From assembly GCA_027858795.1 (NCBI GenBank), contig JAQICF010000169.1, positions 1 to 39,535 of the forward strand: a stretch of 39,535 nucleotides of DNA, given 5' to 3'. This document shows positions 1 through 7,920 of this stretch, piece by piece. This stretch comes from Candidatus Delongbacteria bacterium. Its GTDB lineage: Bacteria; Delongbacteria; UBA4055. The notes beneath the pieces are model-generated. The model did not search any database. It saw only the letters and a program-made list of their open reading frames with translations, and had not been told where the DNA came from. The position numbers and the translations under genes are program-made. The number at the start of each line of letters is the position of its first letter. The stretch's first letter is position 1.

Positions 1-1
1 A

Positions 2-103
2 ACCGATGGAGTTCAAAAATATTCTGATCTAAAAATTTTGACAAGTACCAAAGTTGAAATAATATCGTTTGAAGAAGTTAGTAGTTGGCATTTTAAGGAA
101 TAG
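2..103 (+). CDS. C-terminal end of an unknown protein (partial)
   Basis: One plus-strand frame stays open from the window edge to a TAG at 101-103 and encodes about 33 residues, ending in SSWHFKE. The other two forward frames hit stops within the first 35 bases. A strong hairpin terminator follows 45 nt later, which is what would be expected after the last gene of a transcript. The fragment is too short to assign to a family. It could also be chance open frame, but the terminator makes a real 3' end likely. Confidence 0.5.
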   Translation, partial: TDGVQKYSDLKILTSTKVEIISFEEVSSWHFKE

Positions 104-148
104 GTATAAAACTTCTATATAACGCACCTAATTAAATATTTCTAAAAA

Positions 149-171
149 GCTCCTTCGGGAGCATTTTTTTT
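149..171 (+). terminator. Rho-independent terminator
   Basis: GCTCC (149-153), loop TTCG, GGAGC (158-162), then an A and eight T. The UUCG-type tetraloop and the U-tract make this a textbook intrinsic terminator. It closes the partial gene ending at 103. Confidence 0.9.
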
Positions 172-516
172 GACATTTTTTACCAAAGAGTCATTATCAC
201 AACAATTAAGCATTGAATTTGGGAAAGGATGTAGCGGAAAGCAACTTCGACATTGTCTCCGCACTGCAGAGACAATTAACTTGGACTTATAATTACCTGA
301 AATCAAGGTTCTGGAACAAAAACTACATCAGTCTATTAAGCTGGCCAAAAATAGATTGGAAGAAAAACAAGGTAAGGGTGAAATATTCTAACTGACCACT
401 GACCACTAATTTCTGTCTTAATATCTCCTAATTTTCTTTTTGCTATTATTTATTAAAACTTTTAAATTCGCATTTAGAATTAACAATAATGAAATTATAG
501 GATATAGGAGAACCAA
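172..516 (+). other. Intergenic stretch with possible degenerate coding remnant
   Basis: No convincing gene is visible here. A 60-codon open frame at 213-395 is rich in Trp, Tyr and Asn, has no ribosome binding site and reads like out-of-frame DNA. In another frame, roughly 300-390, a stretch encoding VLEQKLHQSIKLAKNRLEEK looks more protein-like but sits directly behind a stop codon, so this may be the tail of a decayed gene. The rest (395-510) is A/T-rich low-complexity sequence with a near-repeat TGACCACTGACCACTAA. Confidence 0.3.
440..468 (+). promoter_or_regulatory. Possible promoter for gcvT
   Basis: TTGCTA (440-445) lies 17 nt before TAAATT (463-468), about 50 nt upstream of the gcvT start. 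In DNA this AT-rich such matches arise by chance, so the call rests mainly on the same 17-nt spacing seen upstream of several other genes in the window. Confidence 0.28.
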
Positions 517-1635
517 ATGAAAACTATTTTGTACGACGAGCATGTAAAACTTGGTGGGAAAGTCGTTGATTTTGCAGGATGGGAGATGCCGTTATGGTAC
601 GGAAAGGGTCAAAGTGCTGAGCATCACGCAACTAGGAATAATGTTGGATTATTCGATATTTGTCATATGGGGGAGTTCGATATAATAGGAGCAGGAAGTG
701 AAGATATGATGTCAGGTCTATTGACTAATAATATCAAAGGCATGTCTGATGGTCAGGCCATGTATAATTTTATGTTGAATCCCAAAGGTGGAGTTATAGA
801 CGATTGTATTATCTATAAATTTAATACTGAAAAGTGGATGCTTGTTGTAAATGCAGGTAATATAGACGAAGATTTCGAATGGTTGAAATCACATACTTCT
901 GACGGTGTAACTGTTACTAATAACAGTGATACTACTTTTAAGTTAGATCTACAGGGTCCAAATGCTCCGAAGATAATTAAAGAACTAGGTGGAGAAGAAG
1001 CAGTAGCTAAATTTGGTTTTTTTAAATTCAAAGATAATGTTGAACTTGCAGGAATGCCGGTATTGTTATCGAGAACCGGTTATACAGGGGAGATCGGTTT
1101 TGAGATCTATGGTGATAATAAATATGCAGTTGAACTTTGGAATAAACTTTTAGAAGTTGGTGAAAAATTCGGTATTGAGCCTTGTGGTCTGGGTGCTAGA
1201 GATTCTTTAAGAACTGAAGCAGGTTTACCATTACATGGGCATGAGATCCATCCTGATATACCTGCTATTGGTACTCCATGGGGATTTGTTTTCGAATGGG
1301 AGCATGATTTCATAGGTAAAGATGTTCTTGTAGCAGAAAAAAAATCAGGAATTAAATATTTCATATACCCATTCATAATGGATGGAAGAAGTAAAGCTAT
1401 GCCGGGATGGAATGTGCTTAAAGATGATGAAGTGATTGGAACTGTGATGTCAGGTGTTATTTCTCCAACATTAGAGAATAAACCAATTGGTTTCTTGAGA
1501 TCTAAAGTAGAATTAGTTGAAGAGACTGAATTGACTTTCAATGAAGAAGGTAAGAAAAGAATTCTTGAAGGAAAAATCGTAACTTCTCCATTTGTTAAAC
1601 CAACATCCAGAAAGAAAATGAAGAATTTTTTATAA
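517..1635 (+). CDS. gcvT: Aminomethyltransferase (glycine cleavage system T protein)
   Basis: GcvT takes the aminomethyl group from lipoylated H protein and, with tetrahydrofolate, makes methylene-THF and ammonia in the cytosolic glycine cleavage complex. The 372 residues match the family's usual length. Visible family signatures are DFAGWEMPLWY near residue 18, a SRTGYTGE stretch around 185-192, and GARDSLRTEAGLPLHGHE at about 226-243, which forms part of the folate site. The C-terminal barrel domain is present. ATG 517 has AGGAG eight nt upstream. The gene stands alone between a possible promoter and a strong terminator; gcvH, gcvP and lpd are not in this window and must be elsewhere. Family membership is clear. 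YgfZ-like paralogs are less likely because the full T-protein motifs are intact. Confidence 0.97.
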   Translation: MKTILYDEHVKLGGKVVDFAGWEMPLWYGKGQSAEHHATRNNVGLFDICHMGEFDIIGAGSEDMMSGLLTNNIKGMSDGQAMYNFMLNPKGGVIDDCIIYKFNTEKWMLVVNAGNIDEDFEWLKSHTSDGVTVTNNSDTTFKLDLQGPNAPKIIKELGGEEAVAKFGFFKFKDNVELAGMPVLLSRTGYTGEIGFEIYGDNKYAVELWNKLLEVGEKFGIEPCGLGARDSLRTEAGLPLHGHEIHPDIPAIGTPWGFVFEWEHDFIGKDVLVAEKKSGIKYFIYPFIMDGRSKAMPGWNVLKDDEVIGTVMSGVISPTLENKPIGFLRSKVELVEETELTFNEEGKKRILEGKIVTSPFVKPTSRKKMKNFL

Positions 1636-1660
1636 AATTAGAAAGTTAAAGTATAAAAAG

Positions 1661-1684
1661 GGTGGAAATTTTTCCACCTTTTTT
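1661..1684 (+). terminator. Rho-independent terminator of gcvT
   Basis: GGTGGAAA (1661-1668) pairs perfectly with TTTCCACC (1671-1678), and six T follow. The drawn loop is only two bases, so the innermost A-T pairs probably open. It lies 26 nt after the gcvT stop. Confidence 0.85.
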
Positions 1685-1698
1685 ATTTATTTATTATC

Positions 1699-1727
1699 TT
1701 GTGAATTATCATTATTTATTATAAATT
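1699..1727 (+). promoter_or_regulatory. Possible promoter for the TPR kinase-aminopeptidase-NifU operon
   Basis: TTGTGA (1699-1704), 17-nt spacer, TAAATT (1722-1727), 45 nt upstream of the TTG start at 1772 and directly downstream of the gcvT terminator. The position fits the first promoter of a new transcript. The boxes themselves are only moderate matches. Confidence 0.38.
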
Positions 1728-1771
1728 AATTCTCTATTAATATACCTTTATTTGCAAAGGAGAAATCAGGT

Positions 1772-4072
1772 TTGAGGCAAATACTATTAACATCCATATT
1801 AATGCTTTTTATATTTTCAGTAATCGGGGTAGAAAAAGATTCTTTAGAAAATCTTTTATCTATTGCCAAGGAAAGCGGAGATATAAATCTAGAAGCTAAT
1901 ATCCATTTTGAGAAGGGAAATGTTTTATTTGATTCCGGTAAATATTTTGAATCAATTGCTGAATATAAAGCCTCACTTAAGATATATGAAGAATTGATCG
2001 ATAAGCCTATGATCATTAAATTAACTCGTGATGTAGGAAAGTCATACTACCAACTTTCAAATTTTAATACAGCATTGATATTTTTTTATAAATCTTTAAG
2101 ATATGCGGACAATATTAGTGACGAATTTAGCAGAGCTGAAGCTTTGAATGATATAGGATTGGTCTTTGATGAAACCAAAGATTACGATAAGGCCTTAGAG
2201 TATCTGAATCAAGCTTTAGATATATATCGTTCGCTTCTTAATATGCAGGATATTGCAAAAGTACTTAATAATATAGCAATAGTATATACTCATCAAGGTA
2301 AACGTGATGAGGCATTGAAAAGCCTAAAAAAAGTTCTAGGTATTTATGAAAATGAAAATCTTGAATTGTATCAAGCAATTATAATGAACAACATGTCAGA
2401 TATCTACATTGATCAAAAAAGAGAAAAGGAAGCTATATCATATCTAAAAAAAGCAGAATCAATATTCAAAAAAATGAATGACAACTATGGACTTGCTTTA
2501 GTAAATCATAATTATGGTAGAGCATATTCAGATTTACAAAACCATGCTTTAGCAAAAAAATACATACTCCGTAGTAAGAAAACATTTGAAGAAATGGGTG
2601 TACAGGTGATGGTTCGAAATAACCTCATGAATTTAGTAAAAATAGATTCAGCCACGAGAAATTTTAAAAGCGCTTTTGGATATCTTCAGAAATATAACGA
2701 ATTGAATAATGTAATACTCAATTCTGATAAAGAGCAAAAAATATCTGAGCTAGAAAAAAAGTATCAATTAGAAGAGAAAGAAAAGCAGTTGTTTTCTCAA
2801 ATCAGAGACAATAAACTAGCACAATATAACTTAGAGAAACAGAAGAACATTAATTATTTCTTCTTAGTTATATCACTTTTATCAGTCTTAGTAATATTTT
2901 TTATTTATAGATCCAATAAGCATAAATCAGCAAAGCAGGAATTGTTAAAAAAATATTCTTCTGAGATAGAAACTCTTAATAAAAAACTTAATCATGAAAT
3001 TAAGGTTACTACTGACAAACTAAATGAATCTAATGCAAAATTAGTTAATTCAGAGAAGGATGCTGCAAGGTTAGATAAAATGGTGTCACTTGGAACTCTT
3101 TTAGCGGGTATAACTCACGAAATAAAAAATCCAGGTCAGGTAATACAATTATCTCTTGATAATATGAGATTGAGCTTAAATGATCTTGCATTGTTCATCT
3201 ATGATCTAATAAAATTAAAAAGCTCTGACAAAAAAAATGCTTTAGAGACTAAAAAATTGGTCAAAAAGCATGAACTGAATAAAATATTCAACGATCTAAA
3301 GAGTTTGGTTGTCAGTAATAAAAAGTCAATTGATATGATAGATCAGATTGTTACTAGTACGGCTAAAATGAGTTATGTCAGCAGAGAATACACTTCGAAT
3401 TCTTTTAACGATATAATAAAGGATGTACTTGTTTTGGTGAAAAATAATATTAAATACAATGCAATGATCGATTTGAACCTTCATCCTAAATTACCTTTGT
3501 ATAAATGCAATTTTCAAGAAATAGCTCAAATTCTGTTCAACGTATTATCAAACGCAAAAGATGCAATTTCTGAGAAAGGACTTCATTCAGATGAAGGAAT
3601 AATAAATATTGCAACTAAGTATGAGGACAAAAATATTGTTCTTGAGATCAGAGATAATGGATGTGGAATGGAAGAATCTCAATTAGAACAGGCATTTAAT
3701 TCGTTTTATACTACTAAAGAAATGGGAAAGGGACTTGGCCTTGGATTAAGTATTGTAAAAAGTATTGTGGATGATTATAAAGGTAAAATTACGATTAAAT
3801 CCAAAGTGAATGAGGGAACAGAGATTCGGATATTATTCCCAACTAAAGAAGATGTTGTTTTTGAAAGAGACAATGATACTTTTAATTCCGTAGAATTTTT
3901 ACAAGTTAATAACGATACAGAAGAAAAAGAAATTCAAAATGAAGAAGAGAAGTTTACTATCGATCGAAATAGTGAATCAGAGTATATTGAAATAAAGGAA
4001 TATTCTGATAATGATCTTTTCAAAGATGATGATATTTACTTAAATACGAATAAAGAGGAAAAAGATGCTTAA
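1772..4072 (+). CDS. TPR-sensor histidine kinase
   Basis: A 766-residue membrane sensor kinase. Order: hydrophobic signal/anchor (about 1-20); TPR repeats with typical A..Y and NNIA/NDIG spacing (about 40-290); coiled coil; one transmembrane span (about 360-381); a second coiled coil; HisKA with HEIKNP, putative phospho-His at 449; HATPase with N-box NAKDAI (about 596), DNGCGM (about 628) and GKGLGLGLS (about 652). The TPR region would be periplasmic and probably reads a protein or peptide ligand. The last ~70 residues are strongly acidic, which is unusual after an ATPase domain. TTG 1772 is chosen because AAAGGAGA lies eight nt upstream and it opens the signal peptide. No response regulator gene is adjacent, so the partner is elsewhere. 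The stop overlaps the aminopeptidase start by 8 nt. Confidence 0.93.
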   Translation: MRQILLTSILMLFIFSVIGVEKDSLENLLSIAKESGDINLEANIHFEKGNVLFDSGKYFESIAEYKASLKIYEELIDKPMIIKLTRDVGKSYYQLSNFNTALIFFYKSLRYADNISDEFSRAEALNDIGLVFDETKDYDKALEYLNQALDIYRSLLNMQDIAKVLNNIAIVYTHQGKRDEALKSLKKVLGIYENENLELYQAIIMNNMSDIYIDQKREKEAISYLKKAESIFKKMNDNYGLALVNHNYGRAYSDLQNHALAKKYILRSKKTFEEMGVQVMVRNNLMNLVKIDSATRNFKSAFGYLQKYNELNNVILNSDKEQKISELEKKYQLEEKEKQLFSQIRDNKLAQYNLEKQKNINYFFLVISLLSVLVIFFIYRSNKHKSAKQELLKKYSSEIETLNKKLNHEIKVTTDKLNESNAKLVNSEKDAARLDKMVSLGTLLAGITHEIKNPGQVIQLSLDNMRLSLNDLALFIYDLIKLKSSDKKNALETKKLVKKHELNKIFNDLKSLVVSNKKSIDMIDQIVTSTAKMSYVSREYTSNSFNDIIKDVLVLVKNNIKYNAMIDLNLHPKLPLYKCNFQEIAQILFNVLSNAKDAISEKGLHSDEGIINIATKYEDKNIVLEIRDNGCGMEESQLEQAFNSFYTTKEMGKGLGLGLSIVKSIVDDYKGKITIKSKVNEGTEIRILFPTKEDVVFERDNDTFNSVEFLQVNNDTEEKEIQNEEEKFTIDRNSESEYIEIKEYSDNDLFKDDDIYLNTNKEEKDA

Positions 4073-5327
4073 AGACTTAAAATTTCCAGAGACTTTTTTT
4101 AGTTCAAATAGAAAGCAGTTGTTAAGAAAAATCGATGACAATTCAGTTGTTTTCGTTATGTCATCAGTAAACAAGATCAAGAATGCTGATACTTTTTTCA
4201 AATTCAAGCAAGATAGTAATTTTTTCTACCTAACAGGTCTTGAACTTAACAGAGCTGTCCTTGTCATGACAAAAATCAATGGTAAAACAAGTGATAAGAT
4301 ATATAGAAATATACTTGATGAAAGATTAGAAAAGTGGATAGGAAAGAATACATCCGATAAAGAGATCACTAAAGTGTCAGGAATTAAAAGTATTGATAGT
4401 ATTAAAGAACTGGGTGATCTATACGATAGGTTATTTAATAACGAAGGAATCGAAAAAGTATATATGTACAATGAAAGCACATCTGATGAGATAATACCTT
4501 CATATACTCAAGTCTTTGCTTCAAATTTAAGACGAAGATATAATTTTATTAAGATCACTGCAATAAACAAAATGTTAGACGAAATGAGAAGTGTTAAACA
4601 TCCTTGTGAAATTAAAATGATGAGAAGAGCTATTCAGATCACGGAAGTAGGAATAAGGGATCTATTTTCACAAACAAGAACTGGTATCACTGAAAATGAA
4701 TGTGAAGCTATTTTGCTATATAATTACCTAAAAGAAGGATCAAAACAGCCTGCTTTTCAAACTATTGCTGTATCAGGAAAGGATGCTACAATACTACACT
4801 ACGAAGAGAATGATAAAAAAACTCAGAAGAATGATTTTATCCTAATTGATACCGGAGCAGAGTATAAAAACTATGCTGCAGACATATCAAGAACATTTCC
4901 AGTGAAGGGAAAATTCAGTGAAATGCAGAAAAAGTACTATGATGTTGTCCTTACTGCTCTAAAGGAAGTAACTAAAGCAGTAAAACCTGGTGTAACATTA
5001 ACTGACCTACAAGAGATCTCAAAGAAAACACTTTTCAAAGGATTAAAAAAACTTAAACTGATAAAAAGCATTGAAGAGATATCAAAATATTATTATCATG
5101 GTGTCAGTCATCATCTAGGTTTGGATACTCATGATGTTGGTGATAGAAATAAACCACTGAAGAAGAATATGGTGATCACGGTTGAACCGGGAATATATAT
5201 AGCTGAAAAAGGAATTGGAATTAGATTGGAAAATGATATTCTTGTAACAGAAAATGGACATGAGAACTTGTCAAAATCTATTCCAGTTGAGATCAACGAT
5301 CTAGAACAACAGATGAAGGGAAAGTAA
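4065..5327 (+). CDS. pepP: Xaa-Pro aminopeptidase (M24B family)
   Basis: A cytosolic metallopeptidase that removes N-terminal residues preceding proline. Its 420 residues have the two-domain layout of aminopeptidase P: an AMP_N-like domain (about 1-150) and a pita-bread catalytic domain. All five dinuclear metal ligands are visible: Asp262 (IDTGAE), Asp273 (ADISRTF), His349 (SHHLGLDTHD), Glu374 (VEPGIY) and Glu389 (RLEND). ATG 4065 overlaps the kinase gene by 8 nt, with an AGAGGAAAAAG purine run just upstream. The stop codon shares its A with the ATG of the NifU-like gene, so translation is probably coupled through three genes. The assignment to M24B is firm; exact substrate preference cannot be read from sequence. 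Confidence 0.95.
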   Translation: MLKDLKFPETFFSSNRKQLLRKIDDNSVVFVMSSVNKIKNADTFFKFKQDSNFFYLTGLELNRAVLVMTKINGKTSDKIYRNILDERLEKWIGKNTSDKEITKVSGIKSIDSIKELGDLYDRLFNNEGIEKVYMYNESTSDEIIPSYTQVFASNLRRRYNFIKITAINKMLDEMRSVKHPCEIKMMRRAIQITEVGIRDLFSQTRTGITENECEAILLYNYLKEGSKQPAFQTIAVSGKDATILHYEENDKKTQKNDFILIDTGAEYKNYAADISRTFPVKGKFSEMQKKYYDVVLTALKEVTKAVKPGVTLTDLQEISKKTLFKGLKKLKLIKSIEEISKYYYHGVSHHLGLDTHDVGDRNKPLKKNMVITVEPGIYIAEKGIGIRLENDILVTENGHENLSKSIPVEINDLEQQMKGK

Positions 5328-5680
5328 TGTATTCAAAAACTTATATGGAACACTTTGCAGCTCCTAAAAATATTGGTGTTATAGAGACTCCTGATGCAAC
5401 TTGTTCAGTAAAAAATGAAGAAGGTGGGTGTTTTGATAATGTTCAAGCTTACGCTAAAATTGAAAACGATATTATTATAGATTTTAAGTATAAATTGAAA
5501 GCATGTAGTGGAACAATTACTGCTTTTTCACTTATAAGTACATTGTTGATAGGGAAAACTATTCAGGAAGCAAAGAGTATAACCATAGAGCAAATGGACG
5601 AGCTCTTAGGTGGAGTTCCAGAGAAAAAGGCTCATAGTCTTAGGCTGGCCATAGAAGCTAGGGATAAAATAATCAATTAA
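5327..5680 (+). CDS. NifU/IscU-like Fe-S scaffold protein, third cysteine missing
   Basis: A 117-residue NifU N-terminal-domain protein. IscU-type scaffolds hold a nascent Fe-S cluster with three conserved Cys. Two are recognisable: Cys35 in GGCFDN, matching the first scaffold Cys, and Cys60 in KACSGTITA, matching the second. The third, normally in a K.HC..L motif near the C-terminus, is replaced here: the helix reads KKAHSLRLA (about 98-106) with no Cys. An extra Cys26 exists. The protein may therefore be a divergent scaffold or carrier. Its ATG overlaps the pepP stop by 1 nt, and a DUF1858 redox protein follows after 18 nt, suggesting a shared thiol or Fe-S role. Family is clear, function as a true scaffold uncertain. 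Confidence 0.88.
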   Translation: MYSKTYMEHFAAPKNIGVIETPDATCSVKNEEGGCFDNVQAYAKIENDIIIDFKYKLKACSGTITAFSLISTLLIGKTIQEAKSITIEQMDELLGGVPEKKAHSLRLAIEARDKIIN

Positions 5681-5698
5681 AATACTCGGAGAAAAAAA

Positions 5699-5890
5699 AT
5701 GAAGATCGAAAAAGAAATGTCAATTACTGAAATACTAAAAGAATACCCACAAACTCATGGAGTATTTGTTAAGTATAACTTGGGATGTATAGGCTGCATT
5801 GCAGCAAGTTTTGAAAGTTTAGAGGATGGATTAGTGGCTCATGGTATTAAAGTTGACGAATTTTTAAAAGAAATAAACGAAGCGATATAA
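5699..5890 (+). CDS. DUF1858 small redox-disulfide protein
   Basis: A 63-residue protein of the DUF1858 type (hybrid-cluster-protein-associated redox disulfide domain). Its pattern is typical: an N-terminal ITEILKEYPQTHGVFVKY helix, then the CIGC motif (Cys30/Cys33), then an amphipathic tail. The CxxC could form a redox disulfide or bind metal. ATG 5699 is preceded by CGGAG at good spacing. It lies 18 nt after the NifU-like gene, so both are probably co-transcribed, and a long hairpin with a T-run follows. The partner protein of DUF1858 domains is generally not known, so no reaction is assigned. Confidence 0.88.
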   Translation: MKIEKEMSITEILKEYPQTHGVFVKYNLGCIGCIAASFESLEDGLVAHGIKVDEFLKEINEAI

Positions 5891-5930
5891 TTACCACAAA
5901 TCAAAATAATCAGATATGGTTATTAGCTTT

Positions 5931-5996
5931 ATGTTCTTGGATCTTATAAACTATAGATGGAAAAAAGATCCAAGAGTATAACTGTAATTTTTTTTT
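5931..5996 (+). terminator. Probable intrinsic terminator with long stem
   Basis: An unbroken 10-bp stem CTTGGATCTT (5936-5945) / AAGATCCAAG (5965-5974) extends outward to about 15 bp with two G-U pairs (5931-5979). The loop is 19 nt. A run of nine T lies at 5988-5996, a little farther from the stem than ideal. It separates the DUF1858 gene from accD. Confidence 0.55.
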
Positions 5997-6056
5997 AGCA
6001 AAATATAAATATCATTTTCTTATGTGGAATTACTTGAATGAAACAAAGGGAAAAAC

Positions 6057-6884
6057 ATGGCTTGGTTCAATAAATCTAAAGATAAAAAAGAAAGTAAGAG
6101 TTCGGATATTTGGATAAAATGTCCTAAATGTGAGAATCATATTTTTAAAGAAGATTGGCACAATAATTTAAATGTTTGCACAAAATGTAATTATCACTCT
6201 AAGATTTCAGCATATGAAAGAATTGGATTGATCCTAGATTCAGGTACATTCGAAGAAATAAATATTTCTATATATCCTGCAGATCCACTTAAATTTGTTG
6301 ATGCTAAAGAGAGCTATAAGGATAAGGTAGTTAAAACTCGCAAAAAAACAGGACTAAATGAAGCTATCGTAACTGGTACTGGACAGATCAATGGTATCAA
6401 AGTTGTTATTGCGGTAATGGATTTTAGGTTCATGGGTGGGAGTTTAGGTTCCGGAACGGGAGAGAAGATCTTGTTAGCTTCAAATCATTCTTACGACAAA
6501 AAAATACCTTTTATTATTTTTTCAGCTTCAGGTGGTGCAAGAATGCATGAAGGTATTTTATCTTTGATGCAAATGGCAAAGACCTGTGCAGGTATTGCAA
6601 GGCTGGATGAACGGAAAGTTCCATTTATATCAGTGCTTACCGATCCGACAACTGGCGGTGTTTCTGCTTCATATGCTACAGTTGGTGATCTGAATATTGC
6701 AGAACCGGGTGCTTTGATTGGTTTTGCAGGTAGAAGAGTTATTGAAAATACAATAAAACAGAAATTACCAGATGATTTTCAAACCTCTGAGTATTTATTA
6801 GAACATGGATTTATTGATCTTATAGCAAATAGATCTGAAATGAAAAGTAAATTATACCAAGTATTATCATTCTATAACAGATAG
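6057..6884 (+). CDS. accD: Acetyl-CoA carboxylase carboxyltransferase subunit beta
   Basis: With AccA it forms the carboxyltransferase that moves CO2 from carboxybiotin to acetyl-CoA, giving malonyl-CoA for fatty-acid synthesis. Its 275 residues include the diagnostic four-Cys zinc ribbon (Cys22, Cys25, Cys41, Cys44). The crotonase-fold core shows FSASGGARMHEG and a LTDPTTGGVSASYA segment. ATG 6057 has AAAGGGAAAAAC upstream. It is the first gene of the accD-accA-carboxyltransferase/BCCP cluster, 41 nt before accA. The length is slightly short for the family (about 280-300), mostly at the C-terminus, and no key motif is missing. Confidence 0.97.
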   Translation: MAWFNKSKDKKESKSSDIWIKCPKCENHIFKEDWHNNLNVCTKCNYHSKISAYERIGLILDSGTFEEINISIYPADPLKFVDAKESYKDKVVKTRKKTGLNEAIVTGTGQINGIKVVIAVMDFRFMGGSLGSGTGEKILLASNHSYDKKIPFIIFSASGGARMHEGILSLMQMAKTCAGIARLDERKVPFISVLTDPTTGGVSASYATVGDLNIAEPGALIGFAGRRVIENTIKQKLPDDFQTSEYLLEHGFIDLIANRSEMKSKLYQVLSFYNR

Positions 6885-6925
6885 GGTATGCCTATTACCA
6901 CCGGAAGTACTATAAGGGGGAGATC

Positions 6926-7870
6926 ATGAAACAAAAAGAAACCTCAGTATCTGAAATGGAAGAGATGCTGGAAAAATTAAAAGCAATGACCGATGCAAAA
7001 GATAGTGATTTTGCTGATCAAATAGCAAAGATGGAAAAGCTGATAGAAGTAAAAAAAACAGATATTTATTCGAATTTGACTCCATGGGAAACTGTGCAGA
7101 TAGCAAGACATCAAAAAAGACCGGTCTTAAATGATTATATCAAATTACTTTTTACTGATTTCATAGAATTACACGGAGATAGAAGATTTTCTGATGATCG
7201 TGGATTGATAGGTGGTTTTGCTAGGATAGATGGACATCCAATTATGTTGATCGGACATAATAAAGGAAAAAATGTTGATGAAAATGTAGAAAGAAATTTT
7301 GGTATGGCAAAACCTGATGGCTACAGAAAGGCTTTAAGGTTGATGAAAATGGCTGAGAAATTTAATGTTCCTATTGTTACTTTTATTGATACACCGGGTG
7401 CATATCCTGGATTAGAAGCTGAAGAAAGAGGCCAAGCTGAAGCTATTGCCCGTAATCTAGTGGAAATGGCTCAGATAAAAGTCCCTATCATATGTGTTGT
7501 TACTGGTGAAGGTGGTAGTGGAGGTGCTTTAGGCATAGGTGTTGGAGATTCAATCCTTATGTTGTCGAACTCTGTATATTCCGTAATATCTCCCGAAGGA
7601 TGTGCATCAATAATATGGAGAGACAGTGCTATGACCCAGAAAGCTGCAGAAGCTTTAAAAATAACCGCTAGTTCACTTAAAGAGTTGAATGTTATTGATG
7701 AGATCATCGAAGAACCATTAGGTGGTGCTCATAATGATTATGAAAGTACAGTAAATTCATTAAAAAAAGTAGTACTGAAGCATCTGAAAAAATATAAAGG
7801 TAACTCAGAATCTAAATTGATAAAGAAACGATTTGAAAAATATTCAAACATTGGTGTTTTTAATAAATAG
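6926..7870 (+). CDS. accA: Acetyl-CoA carboxylase carboxyltransferase subunit alpha
   Basis: Partner of AccD in the cytosolic alpha2-beta2 carboxyltransferase. Its 314 residues match the family. After an N-terminal coiled segment come TPWETVQIARHQKRP, FTDFIELHGDRRFSDD, FIDTPGAYPG and VTGEGGSGGALGIGVGD, all hallmark AccA stretches of the acyl-CoA and carboxybiotin sites. ATG 6926 follows a strong AAGGGGGAG. Spacing of 41 nt from accD and 50 nt to the next gene indicates one transcript. In many bacteria accA and accD are unlinked; here they are adjacent and followed by a biotin carrier fused to a different carboxyltransferase. Confidence 0.97.
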   Translation: MKQKETSVSEMEEMLEKLKAMTDAKDSDFADQIAKMEKLIEVKKTDIYSNLTPWETVQIARHQKRPVLNDYIKLLFTDFIELHGDRRFSDDRGLIGGFARIDGHPIMLIGHNKGKNVDENVERNFGMAKPDGYRKALRLMKMAEKFNVPIVTFIDTPGAYPGLEAEERGQAEAIARNLVEMAQIKVPIICVVTGEGGSGGALGIGVGDSILMLSNSVYSVISPEGCASIIWRDSAMTQKAAEALKITASSLKELNVIDEIIEEPLGGAHNDYESTVNSLKKVVLKHLKKYKGNSESKLIKKRFEKYSNIGVFNK

Positions 7871-7920
7871 GGTGATAGTTTTTAATAAACATGTATTTTT
7901 AATTGATAGGATGGTGAAAT

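Noticed and set aside
213..395. 60-residue open frame on the plus strand
   Set aside because: No ribosome site and an odd amino-acid mix; a different frame of the same DNA looks more protein-like, so this frame is probably not translated.
1107..1541. 144-residue minus-strand open frame inside gcvT
   Set aside because: It is the antisense shadow of strongly conserved gcvT sequence and has no ribosome site or independent family signature.
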